Source: Apteryx mantelli | Lineage: Eukaryota; Chordata; Aves; Apterygiformes; Apterygidae | Direction: 5' to 3' | NCBI RefSeq assembly: GCF_036417845.1 | Contig: NC_089978.1 | Coordinates: 127,812,183-127,876,182, forward strand | Length of the DNA: 64,000 nt | Shown here: positions 36,900 through 48,367 of the stretch, in pieces | How the letters are laid out: each line of letters opens with the position of its first letter | Position numbering within the stretch: the stretch's first letter is position 1 | Program-made: the position numbers and the translations under genes | Notes under the pieces: generated by a model | What the model saw: only the letters and a program-made list of their open reading frames with translations | Told to the model about the DNA's origin: nothing | The model's database searches: none

Positions 36900-37160
36900 T
36901 CTAGGGAACTAGATCACTGTGTCACTACACTTCTGTGTCTCTGAGACGGCAAAGTCCATGCTCCCTTCGCTTATCCATGGTTTGGGGAAATCCTGTTCCT
37001 TACAGTTTCTTTGGAAGGGGCCAGCTGTGTTCCTTCCCATAAGGTAATTAGTGCAGTCGTATCTGATTCGCTGAGTGAAATATGCTTTGAATATCAGATG
37101 ATTTACCACCCAGATGGAAATTGGCAGTAATGCCAATTAAATCAAAAGCTTACAAAGTTT
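36900..37160. promoter_or_regulatory. Candidate element with NFI-like palindrome
   Basis: Contains TTGGCAGTAATGCCAA (37121-37136), an NFI-type inverted repeat TTGGC/GCCAA with a six-base spacer (canonical spacer five). AATTAAATCAAAAG (LEF/TCF-like ATCAAA) follows it, and GGTAATTAGTGCAG and AATATCAGATGATTTAC precede it. No repeat or usable open frame. Inferred enhancer-like element. Confidence 0.3.
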
Positions 37161-38439
37161 GAAAGCAGTGTGAAAGTGGAATCAGACCCTGCCATTTAAC
37201 AATGAAGCATTTATGATTTTTGAACTATTTTTGCTTCCTGGAAAGTATCCTGGAACAATACGTGGTAGGTCAAAAAATATCAAAATGCCAGAAAGTACAA
37301 GGATAAAATCTTGGAGCGATGTGCAGCTCACTCAACTTGGAACAATCTTAGTCTCATTCAAAGGCCCCTTTCAGGTTATTTACCCTTTCCACTATGATAT
37401 ACCCTAGCTCATAACCTGGTTCACATAATGCTGCCTGCTTGGTAGTTTGGTTTCTTAGTTTTGATTAAAGAGATTAGTGTAGTAGGTGAGCATCCAGACA
37501 CTTTTGCTGGTATCCTTTTTGTTCCTAACTGTTTCCTGCACAGGAAATGCAGCATCCATGTTCAGTGTCCACGCAGTGATCTGCAGTGAGGTACTATAGT
37601 GCCTTTTCCGATCTCTAGCAGTTTAGAACATTTTTCATAGGGAACAGCTAAGCCCATGAGTACTATTTAATTCTGATTGCGTAGGTATAGAAGCAGGCAA
37701 CACGATCTGTATGTGTCCTGTCAGAAAACAGGAGCTGCTGTACTGTCCATCTAGAAGAGAACAGCTACCTTCTACCGGGGCCAATGCATATTCTTCAGAA
37801 ATAGGTGTAAAAATCCCATCTATACTTAATGACTCAGATTGGATCAGTGAATAACACTTCTTTTGTGCCCTGTGTGGAGAGCAGCTTTCTTGTCTGAAGT
37901 AAAAGAACTGAGAACAAACTATCATTTTTGTCTTTACCGGTGTGACAACAGATTCTGTGCTTCATCACACACGGATCTGAAACCTTTTATTGTCTTTTAT
38001 GAAGTTACTATACTTGCCACAGTCACATCCTATACCAATCAGTTTTCTACTTTTCTCTTTTCATCTTCCCAGACATTGTAATGCATATAGTGCCCTTACT
38101 TTCTGCCGTTTAATCTGGGCTTGGAGTCAGACTAAATGCCAGAATTTTAGTCTGTGGAGGACTTTGAATGTCACATTGATGAATTGAGCTTTTTCCTCCT
38201 TTGGTCTGTAAAATGTTCCTCTAGGTCACTTTCTTCTTCTCTTTTCCAGAAGATGCTAACACTTGATATGGGAATCATGTAGCTAACCTGTCCTGGGACT
38301 GTCCAGCCTTCTGCTCTTGATAAGTCAGCTTAGAATTTTTTGGAGAAACTCTTTCCAGTGGACTCCAAGGCTCTTCTACAGCCATTTATTTTATTATGAT
38401 TTAGTTTTCCTGTCAGTCACTGTCATAGATTTTTGTGAC
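37161..38439. other. No gene seen
   Basis: Non-coding. Parts may belong to the 3' end of the RTE-type element on the minus strand, but I cannot align it. Short frames only. Confidence 0.45.
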
Positions 38440-39450
38440 TTTAGGCTGTGATGACAGTGAAAGTAAATATTTTTGTAGCAGTGCCAATCATGATACTTGT
38501 TTGCTGTGGTTTTTTTTTAATGTTTTGCTGTCTAACGCCTAATATAGTCTTCCCTCTTACTATACAGCAGGTAAAATTATTTACCTCTTCTAATGTTTCT
38601 TCATCTGTTTGATGGGTGCCTTTAGGACAATGACAGCCATATATTTTCTTATGATAAACACAAATTTTATTGATAAATAAGACCATTTGTTTGGCTTCGT
38701 GTGCTAACAGTAGTCCCTCCTTCCCTTCAACAATGTATTGAGCAGATCTGGGCAATATCATCAACAAAGCCTAGTATAATCCAGATAGGTCTTACAATAT
38801 TGCATTACATTTCTTATTTGCCTGTGATGATCTCATCCTCTGTGGACTGTGACCCAGTCCATACAGAGAACAGTGGAGTAGTTACATGCTCTTTCCAGAC
38901 TCCAGTTGTAATTGAAGGCCACTGGCTGATGTAGTCGTCTCCAAGTACATATTCAGTGCCACAATCTTTTGGACCTTGATTATTTTTGCTAGTAACCCAT
39001 AATATGCTATAAACTTCCAGAGATGTTTCTTTTGTTACACACTTTTAAAGACCCTGCAGTAGCCTGTTAGCATTTCTTACAAGAGGTGCCTGCTGCTCTA
39101 CACTTAATATGTTGGAAAGCAGTGGTGTAGTTGTTGTGTGAGCTCTGTGCTCTGAAACTTGCCTCTTTTTTTTCAGACCTGCTCATCAATTTGCTCCGTT
39201 CTGTGGTGATGTTGCACTGAGTGATGTGTACTTTCTCTAGGTATTACATTTGGGCAGGTCATCTATCTTTGGCAATGTTACTACAAGGTTTCTTCCCCAC
39301 TGGATTCTCTTTCTTGTTCTATATCTTATTTGAAAGTCTAAAGAAACTCTGAAGGATTGTTCTGTCACTTGACTTAAGCATCTCTTCGGTAACCTTTTCC
39401 TCTCCAGCTGCTTTGCTATTTTTATGTTTAATAATGGAATTTTCTTTCAG
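38440..39450 (-). mobile_element. Decayed RTE-type LINE reverse transcriptase
   Basis: Minus-strand translation in broken frames recovers RTE-clade RT landmarks in the right order. Near 39450-39370 KNSKAAGEEKVTEEMLK resembles 'KNNKAAGPDGITAELLK'. Near 39290-39210 LPKIDDLPKCN, then YTSLSATSPQNG resembles 'IPKKGDLSDCNNWRGITLLSVPSKV'. Near 38770 FVDDIAQI resembles the catalytic FADDIAL box. In the single open frame 38767-38441, LEEVNNFT followed by VRQQNIKKKPQQT resembles 'EEVDKFTYLGS...VRxRIGKARQAF'. Many stops and frameshifts show no coding capacity. Family assignment (RTE, rather than CR1 or L1) rests on the KFTYLG/IGKAR region. Boundaries are approximate. Confidence 0.6.
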
Positions 39451-42400
39451 TGTTACAAGTTAATTATACATAGCTCTAAGTATTTCATGTTATGCTACTG
39501 CTTTGCTGACTTCTCTTCTGAGCACTTTTTTGAGCTTGCATTGGGGGAAACCTGTTTTGGATATTCATTTCAACTGCCACTCATTTGGAGGGTCATCATC
39601 CGTTTTAATTCCAAAGTCATATAATATACCCTTCAAAAGTATTTGTAACTAGAAAAAAAAGCGATAATAGGTGTAGAAGGAGTATTCTATGCTGAAATGC
39701 TGAAAGTATGGAACTTGTAGCATATGCATTTCCTGAATGAATGACTTCTAGGATTCTCATTTCAAATGTAAATCACACATTGCTTCCTACTTTTGGATAT
39801 GTTTGCTTGAAAGTTTCCAAGTCTTTGCATCTTTTGCTGAACCTGGACATAGATTTGTACCAAAACCATAAAGTAGGAGTCTTAAAATATTATTCACCAC
39901 CTGAGCTACAGTCCTGTACTGTATGCACTCAAACATGTTAGGAGATGATCACACTTGTTAGCATTATGATTGCTGTTTGTTACTAACTCACCACATTCAC
40001 TTCCTTCAGTAATACCTGTGTGTTGTCCAGAAACTAAGTCATGAATAATCTTATTTGCTGTTCCCAGAGCACTGGTTTGATGCCTAGAATTCTTTGGATA
40101 GTTCTGAGGAATGTGAAGATTTTTAAGAATCTGTTCCCTCTCACCCCCAAACCGAAGCAAAATACCAGGAAAAAAAAAAAGCTGTTGTGCTATTTCAGGC
40201 ACTACTGATAGTAGAAATCTCTGGCAGTCCAGATTTCAAAATCAAGGAAATTTATGTAAGTGTTCAAGTTTGGCTGCTTTTCCAGGCCCTGAAAGCTGAC
40301 CTCTTAACTTCTGGCTGTAAGTGCCCTGCTACTCGTTTTTAGCATCCTTAGCAACGAGTAAGAGCCGAAGGTCAGACCAAATGTGAAGTCAGATCAAAGG
40401 CTCAAGAGTCAGAATAGCTGACATTTTTTTCTGAATTGTCGTACTACAAACTTATTTTGGCTTGGGCTCTTTTCACCTCTTACATCATTGCCTGTAATAA
40501 AGATTGGCCCCTGGAGCTTGACTGATGGACAAAACCAAATGCAGCCTGGCTTCTTTGCTGTTTTATCTCTCTCCTTTGGGTTAAATACAGGATATCACAC
40601 CAGTGCTTTGCTCCTGTATTGATTTCCCTATGTTTGCAGAGTAAATTTCCAGGTCTCTTTTCCATGTGCTGACTTTTCTAGTCTTTGCTGCACAAAAACA
40701 TGGTTTTTTAAGTAGCTACATTTATTAGCTATGCACTGATGTTGCTACTCGTTGCCTGTAGCAAGGCTGCTCCTATTGCAAGGCTATGGGACCCCACATC
40801 AGTCATGACCTGAAACAAAAGAGTAGGAATTTGCCTTCCATTCCCATCAGGGTAGTACCCACCCACCTTCACTGCCACTCATCACAGCTCCTTTCCACAG
40901 GAACAGTGATGGCCAAGTGTCATGGTGTTTTGAGGTCAGGAGACCGAATTTTCACTTTCCTCTGTGACCCCACACCTGCTTTCAGGTTTCGGTGCAAAAG
41001 TCATTTCTTCCAATGAGCTTTCCCCGCATTGTTCTGTTTTTCACAGGTAAAGAAAAAAATTAGACAATGCTCACATTCTTAGAAGTGCAACCAGCGGTCT
41101 CTCCCAGGTGCATTGGGCAAGAGAGAGAGGGTGAAAACTCAGGAGGTGATAGTCTCTGACAAAAATGAGGACAATACATGGCTTGGCACAGGTAAATCCT
41201 TATTTTTTTAGAGTGACTTGAGGAAACAGAGAACCAGTGGAACAGTAAAGCCAAACCGATAGAAGTGTGGTGCAGGACAGCCAAAGTGCCCAACAGCCTG
41301 GTGGGCTCCCACCAGAGGTACCCTTGTGTTCTGTAAAGAGCCGCCTCTATACCAGCAATCTCTGAAATAGCCTCCTGTTAAATACGCCAGCTTTAAGGAG
41401 GTGACTTAGGCCCCCAAATTCCGTCAAATTTCAGAGGAAAGTGAGTGCCTTGCACCTTCAGACTCCTTTCAGTCCCTAGCAGGTGATTTGTGAAGGATTT
41501 AACGTGCTTCATTGTTTAGCGGAGACTCCTTGGAAACGCTGGAAAGGAAGTCTCTCACCTGGGTGCGCCAGTGCGGCCAACAAGTTAACTGGGAGCTCCC
41601 TCTCCTGGTCGATGGGAGCTGCTCCAGCACTGAGGGGGGCCAGGGAGGGAGGCCTGGCCTGTATGTGCTAAGGAATATATATGTCACCACTCAGCAACAG
41701 GAGGACAAGATGACAAAATACAATTGATTTCAACTCACTGTGACTGAAGACAACCGTACTGGCAAGGTCAGCACTATGAGTATTGAAAAAGAGGTGAAAC
41801 CTCTCCCCCCCAAAACACTAATTCTCCCATTATCTTGCAAAGATAAAATGCACATGCACTCACAGCATTGAATTTTCTCTGTTTGTCAATAATGCCCACT
41901 CTTGCAGTTACCACACAGTGTGACTTCTTTTCTATTGCTCAGGGTCAGGCAGTGCTTTGCCTTGTTGCTTTCATTGATTTCTGTCTCACACCTCTTTGTA
42001 TTTAGGATATGACAGAAGAAAGCATCTCTCCCTTCTCCCCTCTCCCATGCTGGCTGTTGAGTTTCGCCTTCCAGGGTTCACTCTGTTGTGTACCTGTCAG
42101 TCTCCTCTGACAGAGACTTAATATCGGTGGGATGGTCTGCAAAACAAAATGGTCTGAAAGCAGATCAAGTTACTGTGTCTGCACCATTTAACAAATCCCT
42201 CTCAATCTCTTGTGCCTTTGGTTCTTGCTGCATATGACTGGATTCTCCACATAAGTGTCAATGATTTGGGAGAGCAAAAGACTTAAAGAGCTAACAGTGG
42301 ACCAATTTTGAATGCCACCAAGACAAGGCGCTTTCCTGCTGATTATCTCCATTTTAAATGAAGTGAAGAAAAAGCTGATGGCATGAGGGTGGGAATGGTC

Positions 42401-43190
42401 ATTTCTGGAGAATAACAGAGTGGATCTGTTTCTCAGGTATGGGAAATAGGGGGATGTGAGGGAACAGAGAAGTAGTTTGAAGGATGTTTGTCACTGAAGG
42501 GTGGAAGGGAATTGTAGGCATGGTGGCTCTGTGTGTATGGATATGGATTGGTTTTAGGAAAACGAAATGCGTCTCTGGTCATGACAGGAAAAAACAGTGG
42601 GATGGAGATGATTTTGGGGGAAAGTGTGGTAATGGGATCTCATATGATCAAGGACAGAACATAACTGTTTTGAAGGGAATTATATGTCCAAAGATTAAGA
42701 GCAGCTTGAAAACCAACAAAGTAAGGAAATCTAGGGCAATCGCACCACATCAGGTCATTGAAGATTATTTACTTCACTTAACTGGCCTTTACTGCTAGGA
42801 AATATCCTACATGTCATTCTTGTTTAACCAGCCTGTAGTCCTGGGTGAGCGGCCTGTTGTTGCAGAACAGCGAGGAGGGTGTCTGTCACAAAAGTGGTCT
42901 GCCTGAGCCTAACCTGTAGCTTCCCTCTTGCTCTGCAGATATGTCTTGTATCTTGTAGCCCCCAGTGGCCGAGAACAATCATGTTGTTGCCCACTTGGGG
43001 TGGTTGAGGTAAGTCTGGCCTCAAGTGTCGGTGTTGCGCCTTGTCCTGTGTGACAGTGGGGACTTAACTGAAGGCTCTCGAGAGGTTTTGAAGGGCTTCG
43101 CTATGGCTATGGACAGTGAAATGAGAACACATAATGAAAAATTGGGTACCAGTTAATGTCATGATGCTGAGAGTAGCAGTGTCACTATCA
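39451..43190. other. No gene seen
   Basis: About 3.7 kb before the tRNA. The minus-strand frame 39906-40202 lies upstream of the RTE relic but does not look like RTE ORF. A 104-codon plus frame at 42484-42798 shows no domain. No repeat family was identified with confidence. Confidence 0.5.
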
Positions 43191-43273
43191 GTCAGGATGG
43201 CCGAGCGGTCTAAGGCGCTGCGTTCAGGTCGCAGTCTCCCCTGGAGGCGTGGGTTCAAATCCCACTCCTGACA
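43191..43273 (+). tRNA. tRNA-Leu (anticodon CAG)
   Basis: An 83-base class II tRNA that decodes CUG leucine codons. The acceptor stem pairs GTCAGGA with TCCTGAC, leaving discriminator A at 43273. The anticodon loop TTCAGGT (43223-43229) is closed by TGCG/CGCA, placing CAG at 43225-43227. A long variable arm with CTCC...GGAG follows, as in all tRNA-Leu. The internal promoter is intact: the A box begins at TGGCCGAGCGG (43198), and the B box GGTTCAAATCC (43252-43262) fits GGTTCRANNCC. From memory the usual vertebrate T loop reads TTCGAAT; here it is TTCAAAT, a CpG-to-CpA type change that still fits. No intron, no encoded CCA (only CC follows). TTTT at 43280-43283 can end Pol III transcription. 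Likely functional. The alternative is a recent tRNA retro-copy linked to the CR1 that follows. Confidence 0.93.
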
Positions 43274-43279
43274 CCTTTG

Positions 43280-43283
43280 TTTT
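43280..43283 (+). terminator. Pol III TTTT terminator
   Basis: The first run of four T after the tRNA, with a six-base trailer (CCTTTG). It coincides with the start of the CR1 sequence. Confidence 0.7.
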
Positions 43284-43984
43284 GCTGGGGCTGACCTGCT
43301 GGAAAGCAGCTCTGTGGGGAAGGACCTGGGAGGTCCTGGTGGACAACAAGTTGACCATGAGCCAGCAATGTGCCCTCATGGCCAAGAAGGCCAATGGTAT
43401 CCTGGGCTGCATTAGGAAGAGTGTTGCCAGCAGGTCCAGGGAGGTGATCCTGTCCCTCTACTCAGCCCTGGTGAGGCCACATCTGGAGTGCTGTGTCCAG
43501 TTCTGGGCTCCCCAGTATAAGAGAGATCTGGAGCTGTCCAGTGAAGGGCTACTGAGATGATTAAGAGACTGGAGCATCTGTCATATGAGGAAAAGCTGAA
43601 ACAGCTGGGACTGTTCAGCCTAGAGAAGAGAAGACTGAGGGAGGATCTTATCAATGTGTGTAAATATCTGAAGGGAGGGTGTAAAGAGGATTGGGCAAGA
43701 CTCTTCTCAGTGGTGCCCAGTGACAGGATGAGAAACAATGGGCACAAACTGAAACACAGGAAGCTCTGTCTGAAAATAAGGAAAAACTATACTGTGAGGG
43801 TAACAGAGCACTGGAACAGGTTGTCCAGAGAAGTTGCGGAGTCTCCGTCTGTGGAGATATTCAAAAGCCATCTGGACAGGGTCCCAGGCAACATGTTCTA
43901 GGTGACCCTTCTTGAGCCAAGGGGGTTGGACTAGATGATCTCCGGAGGTCCCTTCCAACCTCAACCATTCTGTGATTCTGTGAT
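43284..43984 (+). mobile_element. Avian CR1 LINE, 5'-truncated
   Basis: About 700 bases from the 3' end of CR1: the C-terminus of the ORF2 reverse transcriptase plus the 3' UTR. Translation gives [36 protein letters not shown] and CVQFWAPQ, then after a frame change RLEHLSYEEKLKQLGLFSLE, LINVCKYLKGG, LFSVVPSDR and NGHKLKHRKL, all hallmark CR1 text. Compared with the usual CR1 reading, about ten bases are missing near 43530 (between GAGCTG and TCCAG), which shifts the frame and creates a TGA. A further small loss lies near 43790. The 3' UTR GGTTGGACTAGATGATCTCC is followed by GTCCCTTCCAACC, CCATTCTGTGATTCTGTGA. Dead on arrival through 5' truncation; fairly young by sequence quality. No target-site duplication is visible, as is usual for CR1. 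Confidence 0.95.
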
Positions 43985-44156
43985 CTGTTGGCAAGGATGC
44001 TGTGGTAGGACCACAGCATAGGAGAATTTGCTCTGTGTGACAAGCCCACATGTGGGTGAGGTGTCATGAGGTGATATGGGATCGGGTGGCCTCAGGAGCC
44101 ACTAGAACAATGGACCACTCAGGCACTTGTAGTCTAAGATGTCTATTTTAAGACAC
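43985..44156. other. CR1 right flank
   Basis: Unique-looking sequence with a short inverted repeat GCTGTGG...CCACAGC near 43999-44018. No gene. Confidence 0.5.
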
Positions 44157-44187
44157 TTGCACCCTTCACACTCCCATCAGCCAAGGC
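44157..44187 (+). repeat. 31-base direct repeat, copy 1
   Basis: Starts TTGCACCCTTCACACTCC and ends CATCAGCCAAGGC. Identical over 31 bases to 48337-48367, and the flanks differ at once on both sides. Confidence 0.95.
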
Positions 44188-47100
44188 CCCAGCTGCTCTG
44201 TCCAGTTTAGGCTGGCACTATGGACCCAGGAGCAGAGGAAACTCAGTCCGACTGCTCAATATGCCTGAGGCCTGGCTGGTGGCCCGGCCCCTGCACGTGG
44301 CGGGTCCAGCCTGGGCTCAGACTTATACATGGCGGCAGGCATCTGTGTATAGAGTTCCTCCAAGAGGCTACTGTTTTCACTTTGTATTGCTTTTTTTGCT
44401 GTCAGTGCTACATGACAAGCACCATCTTGCTAGTCATGTAGCACCAGGCCAATCTCTGTGAGTTTCCACCTGTCTAAAGCCAATTGGTGTTTGTTATCTG
44501 GGTCACTGTCACCTTCTAGCTTCCCTCCTCGAGGGGATTACAAGGGTGTGAAGTTGGCACCAGTTGCATAACAAAGTTCATCTCTGCTGCTTTGTTTTTC
44601 AGTGCATAGCTAAACCATTAGAGTAGGGCAGAGCTGTCAAGGTCTCATTTATCAGAGCAGGGTTTTCTGGGTAGGTTTACTCATGACAGCTAGGTTTTCA
44701 GGAAAAACTATGTATGTGACTGCGGAGCTTTCTCTTGCTTAAGTTGCTGGTGCATGATTAACTACTGAGCTGAGGAAGTGACAGGGCATCCCTCAACATA
44801 GTAAAGCAACGGAGATGTTGGATCAGATAAGGGGAAGTGTTAAAATTCTGTGCTAAAATAACACTAGGCTGCTGTAGCCGGCATGATGATGGGGCTGTGA
44901 CAAATATAACTTGCTGATCAGATCTGGCAAAAGGCTGTTCTGAAGGCTTCAGTTCTTGGTGACGGGTGCTGATGGGTCAGAGTTCAGGGCTTGTTGTGCT
45001 TGGTGGGAGATGAGCATTTCCCCATTGTTCTAATGTGAAACTTTCATTTTTGCAGCCTCTCTGAGGAAGGGTTGTTTCAAACGTGACCCACAGACCAGGC
45101 TACTTGCCTGCACACCTGGGTGCCATTCACCTGGGAAACACAGATTGGAAAGCTGGGGCACTCTGAGCAGCAGAGAGCTCAGTCCCGTTCCTGGGTACAT
45201 GTATGGGATCTACATAGGTGGACCTTTGCTTTGCAAGGATATGAGATCACCTGGAAGAGATGAAGTTCATTGTTAATGGAAACAGCTTGTGGAAACTAAG
45301 GAAAAGGATGTGTTTGCCTACTTTTCTCTCTCAACATAGAGGCTTTCACCGTTTCATGGAAACGGCTACTTTTTTGCTTTCACTGCAGTGTGCTTTGCCT
45401 CTGTACTGAGGTCTTGGCCCCAAATTGTAAAGCACTGCGGGTTGCAAAGCACACAGTGGATGGTAAAACCACAGCTAATCCGCACGCAGTAAAAAGGACT
45501 CATCAGACCTCTGGTTTGAGATGCAGAACTGAGATATGAGAGCGAATGAGAGGGGGAGGATGAAGGGCCAGGGAGAGGAGGGGAAGAAAGGAGCCACTCC
45601 AGGCCCCTTTCTGTCCCTTCTCCTGGGTGGCTCCATTCAATCCAGCAAGTCCCCTATAGATAATCTTTCTTTTCCGTGTCTGAGTACAGGCATCACTAGC
45701 CAAAGACTTATTGTATTGATGAGCATGCTCCCATCATGACAAAATGGAGAACGATGCCTGAAAAATAACTGTGGCTCCACCACTTAAATTACATGTCTGG
45801 GAAAATCATGGCTTCCTGGAGCACTTGCTGTTTACGTTTACCTCTTGAGATGCTTCTGTTCAACTATGTGATACGTTCAGTGCTAGGAAAACCCCCATCC
45901 AGAATGACATTATAACAGCTTTTTGCTAACATGGTGTCCGTGTCTATTTGACAATGGACCAAGAAGGTGATCCTAGGTCTTGCAGACAAATGACTTTCTG
46001 ATACAGGGCCAGATTATCTGGACGCTTTCAACCTCATACGCATTAACACCCATTCTTTGTGCACGTTAATTCCTCTTAACTTCTCTCCATCCAGTTAGCC
46101 AAATTAGTTATCCAGTGCTTTTGCAACCCTCCACAACAAAGCCAGCAGGCTACAAAACATGGAGGGATACTTCTGATCTTTCCTTTTTTCTGTTTTGCGT
46201 CCTTCTGCATCACACTGCCTGTTGACTCTGGGGGTGAAGTGGGTCTGGTCAGTGGTACTCTGTATCCTCATTAGCTGTGTGGAGAAGGGAAGAGACAGTG
46301 ACCTGGAGAATTTTGCTGATCATGGCAATTTGTTTCAGCCTGTGAAATCTGTTAAGGTTTGTTTAAATACTCTAGGAGGAATTAAACATCTTGGCAGCGC
46401 AGTGACAGATGAAATTTAACACGGATAAGGCTTCCGTAATGGCTACTGCCAAGAGTAATCCAAGTTTCTCTGCACCTGCCTGGGCTCTGAATTTGCAATC
46501 TGCTCTGGAGGCAGATGGTTAGGGTAGAGGCTATTGCAGATATTACAAGAAGATATTAAAAGCACCTCAAATTACCTGTTATGAGATAAATACTCTAGAA
46601 GGTTATTCCATCCATATTCTTCAGAGGCATAAGATAACTCCTCTCTGAGGTGAGGAAGAAAATGTTATGGACATGGCTATTGTTTTCTTACAGAGCATTT
46701 TATCTCTTCTTGAAGCATTAGTACTGGCTACTGCCAGGGGAACAGGATACCAGACTGGGTTGTAGTTCTGATCCAATGAGGAAATAAATTATATTTCTAT
46801 GTAAAAATTATAATGATATGCAGTACAGTGCCTTGTCATATCAGTAAGCTCTCAGGTAATACTCAGTTCTTTAAAAAACAAACAAACAAAAAAAAGAACT
46901 GACACTTTGTTAAATGCTGAATCTGTGAAATTCTGTGCCTAGTTGGACAACAATTCATTCAACAGGACAAAGTTTGCTCGTATACAACTTTCAAAAAGTC
47001 TAAAAATCAAATGTGAGAGGTAGATTTTTAAAAGGGTCTGGAAAACTCCGCAGTCCCAACAAGAGCGAGTTTTGGGCTACCACATTGGCTTCCCCAGGAA

Positions 47101-48336
47101 CGAGGCACAGCAGAGCATATGAGAAGTACTCTGATCTCTTAAGGTAAGGAGTATAGGGTGTACCAGAAACTAAAAGGAGAACCAAGGGCAAACATTGCAT
47201 TTACATGTTGCATAACACTTTTAATGTTTATAGTGAATGTTTTAAACCCATAAAACTAGGAAATACAGGCTTTCTCAAAACAAGTATAATTATTGCCTTA
47301 CAAACACACAGGGTGGACAATAAATCTTTTCATAAGGTGATTGAATGACACAGTTATAGATAGCTTACTCCATGATTTACCAGTTCAGTGCCAGGTTACA
47401 ACCCAAACACTTTTTCCTGGAGCAATAATTCTTTGGGAACCATTATAACACCAGCCTGCACAGCTCTTTTTTCTCCCTCACTTTGCCAGTCTGATGGATT
47501 TCCATCTGTTTTGCAAGTATTCCTGTACTGGGAAAGTGTTGTTTGAACACTCTAGAGGTGAGGTTCTCCTCCTTGCATGCAGTAGCAGCAAAAGAAGAGG
47601 CAAGATAAATTCCCAGTCACCCAACTGTGCCTTACGTGTAACACCTGGGCGTGGGAAAACAGTTCAGTCATCAGGGTCTGGCCATCTTGTGCTAAGTCCA
47701 TTATGGGGCCAGCTGCCATCACTACGACATAGTGTGGGCTCACAGGAATAAAACTGAAGCCAATCATTTCATAAGGTCCCATGAAGAGCTACTGGAGGAA
47801 GCTCATGTTTTTCCCATTGTAGAACTGGGGTCTGTTAATGTAGAATACCAAGGTGAAAGTGGCAGATCTTTTTGCTTTCAGTCTGGAGCTACAGGTATAT
47901 GTTGTCTTTGACAGAGTGGTGCAAGTCAGTGCTGACTGGGAATTTGAAATGCCTAGTAACATCTCAAAATTTTGCTTTCATCCAGTGGTCTGTCTGGGAG
48001 CTCAGGTGCTTTTTCCTCAAAGCTGTGCAAAACACACTAGGGCAGATTTTGAGAAGAATCTCATGCTTGGCTGTTCCCAGAAGGGACTGTGGGAGCTGTT
48101 GGGCAGTGAGCACTTTCAGAGAGGGGCACCACTCATGACTATAGTTCTTAGTACTGGCCTTGTATCCATCTAGTTCCTAAGACACATCCTGGCCTGATGT
48201 ATTTAATTGTTTTCTTTCGGGGGGAGCGGAGGAGAAAGAAAATAATTTGTTTTCCCAAAGGTGGAGCTCTTGTATGTGCCTCTGCCACGTTAGTTTGCAA
48301 ACTGCATGTCTTCTGTAAAGCGACCACAGGGATACA
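44188..48336. other. Spacer between the 31-base repeats; no gene
   Basis: About 4.1 kb without a recognisable gene or transposon structure. 45740-45880 has faint sense-MIR flavour (CTCCACCACTTAAATTACATG), and 47190-47360 faint antisense-MIR flavour, neither firm. The ends do not form inverted repeats that I can see. Confidence 0.5.
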
Positions 48337-48367
48337 TTGCACCCTTCACACTCCCATCAGCCAAGGC
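48337..48367 (+). repeat. 31-base direct repeat, copy 2
   Basis: Exact match to 44157-44187, same orientation, 4180 bases downstream. Confidence 0.95.

Noticed and set aside
42484..42798. 104-codon frame with an apparent membrane segment
   Set aside because: No recognisable domain; purine-rich composition alone explains the lack of stops.
43249..43560. Open frame starting inside the tRNA and running into CR1 text
   Set aside because: The start lies in the tRNA T arm. The protein text is the CR1 ORF2 C-terminus, not an independent gene.
43191..43984. Calling the tRNA-CR1 pair a known SINE family
   Set aside because: The head is tRNA-Leu rather than tRNA-Ile, the CR1 part is about 700 bases, and only one copy is visible, so family status is unsupported.
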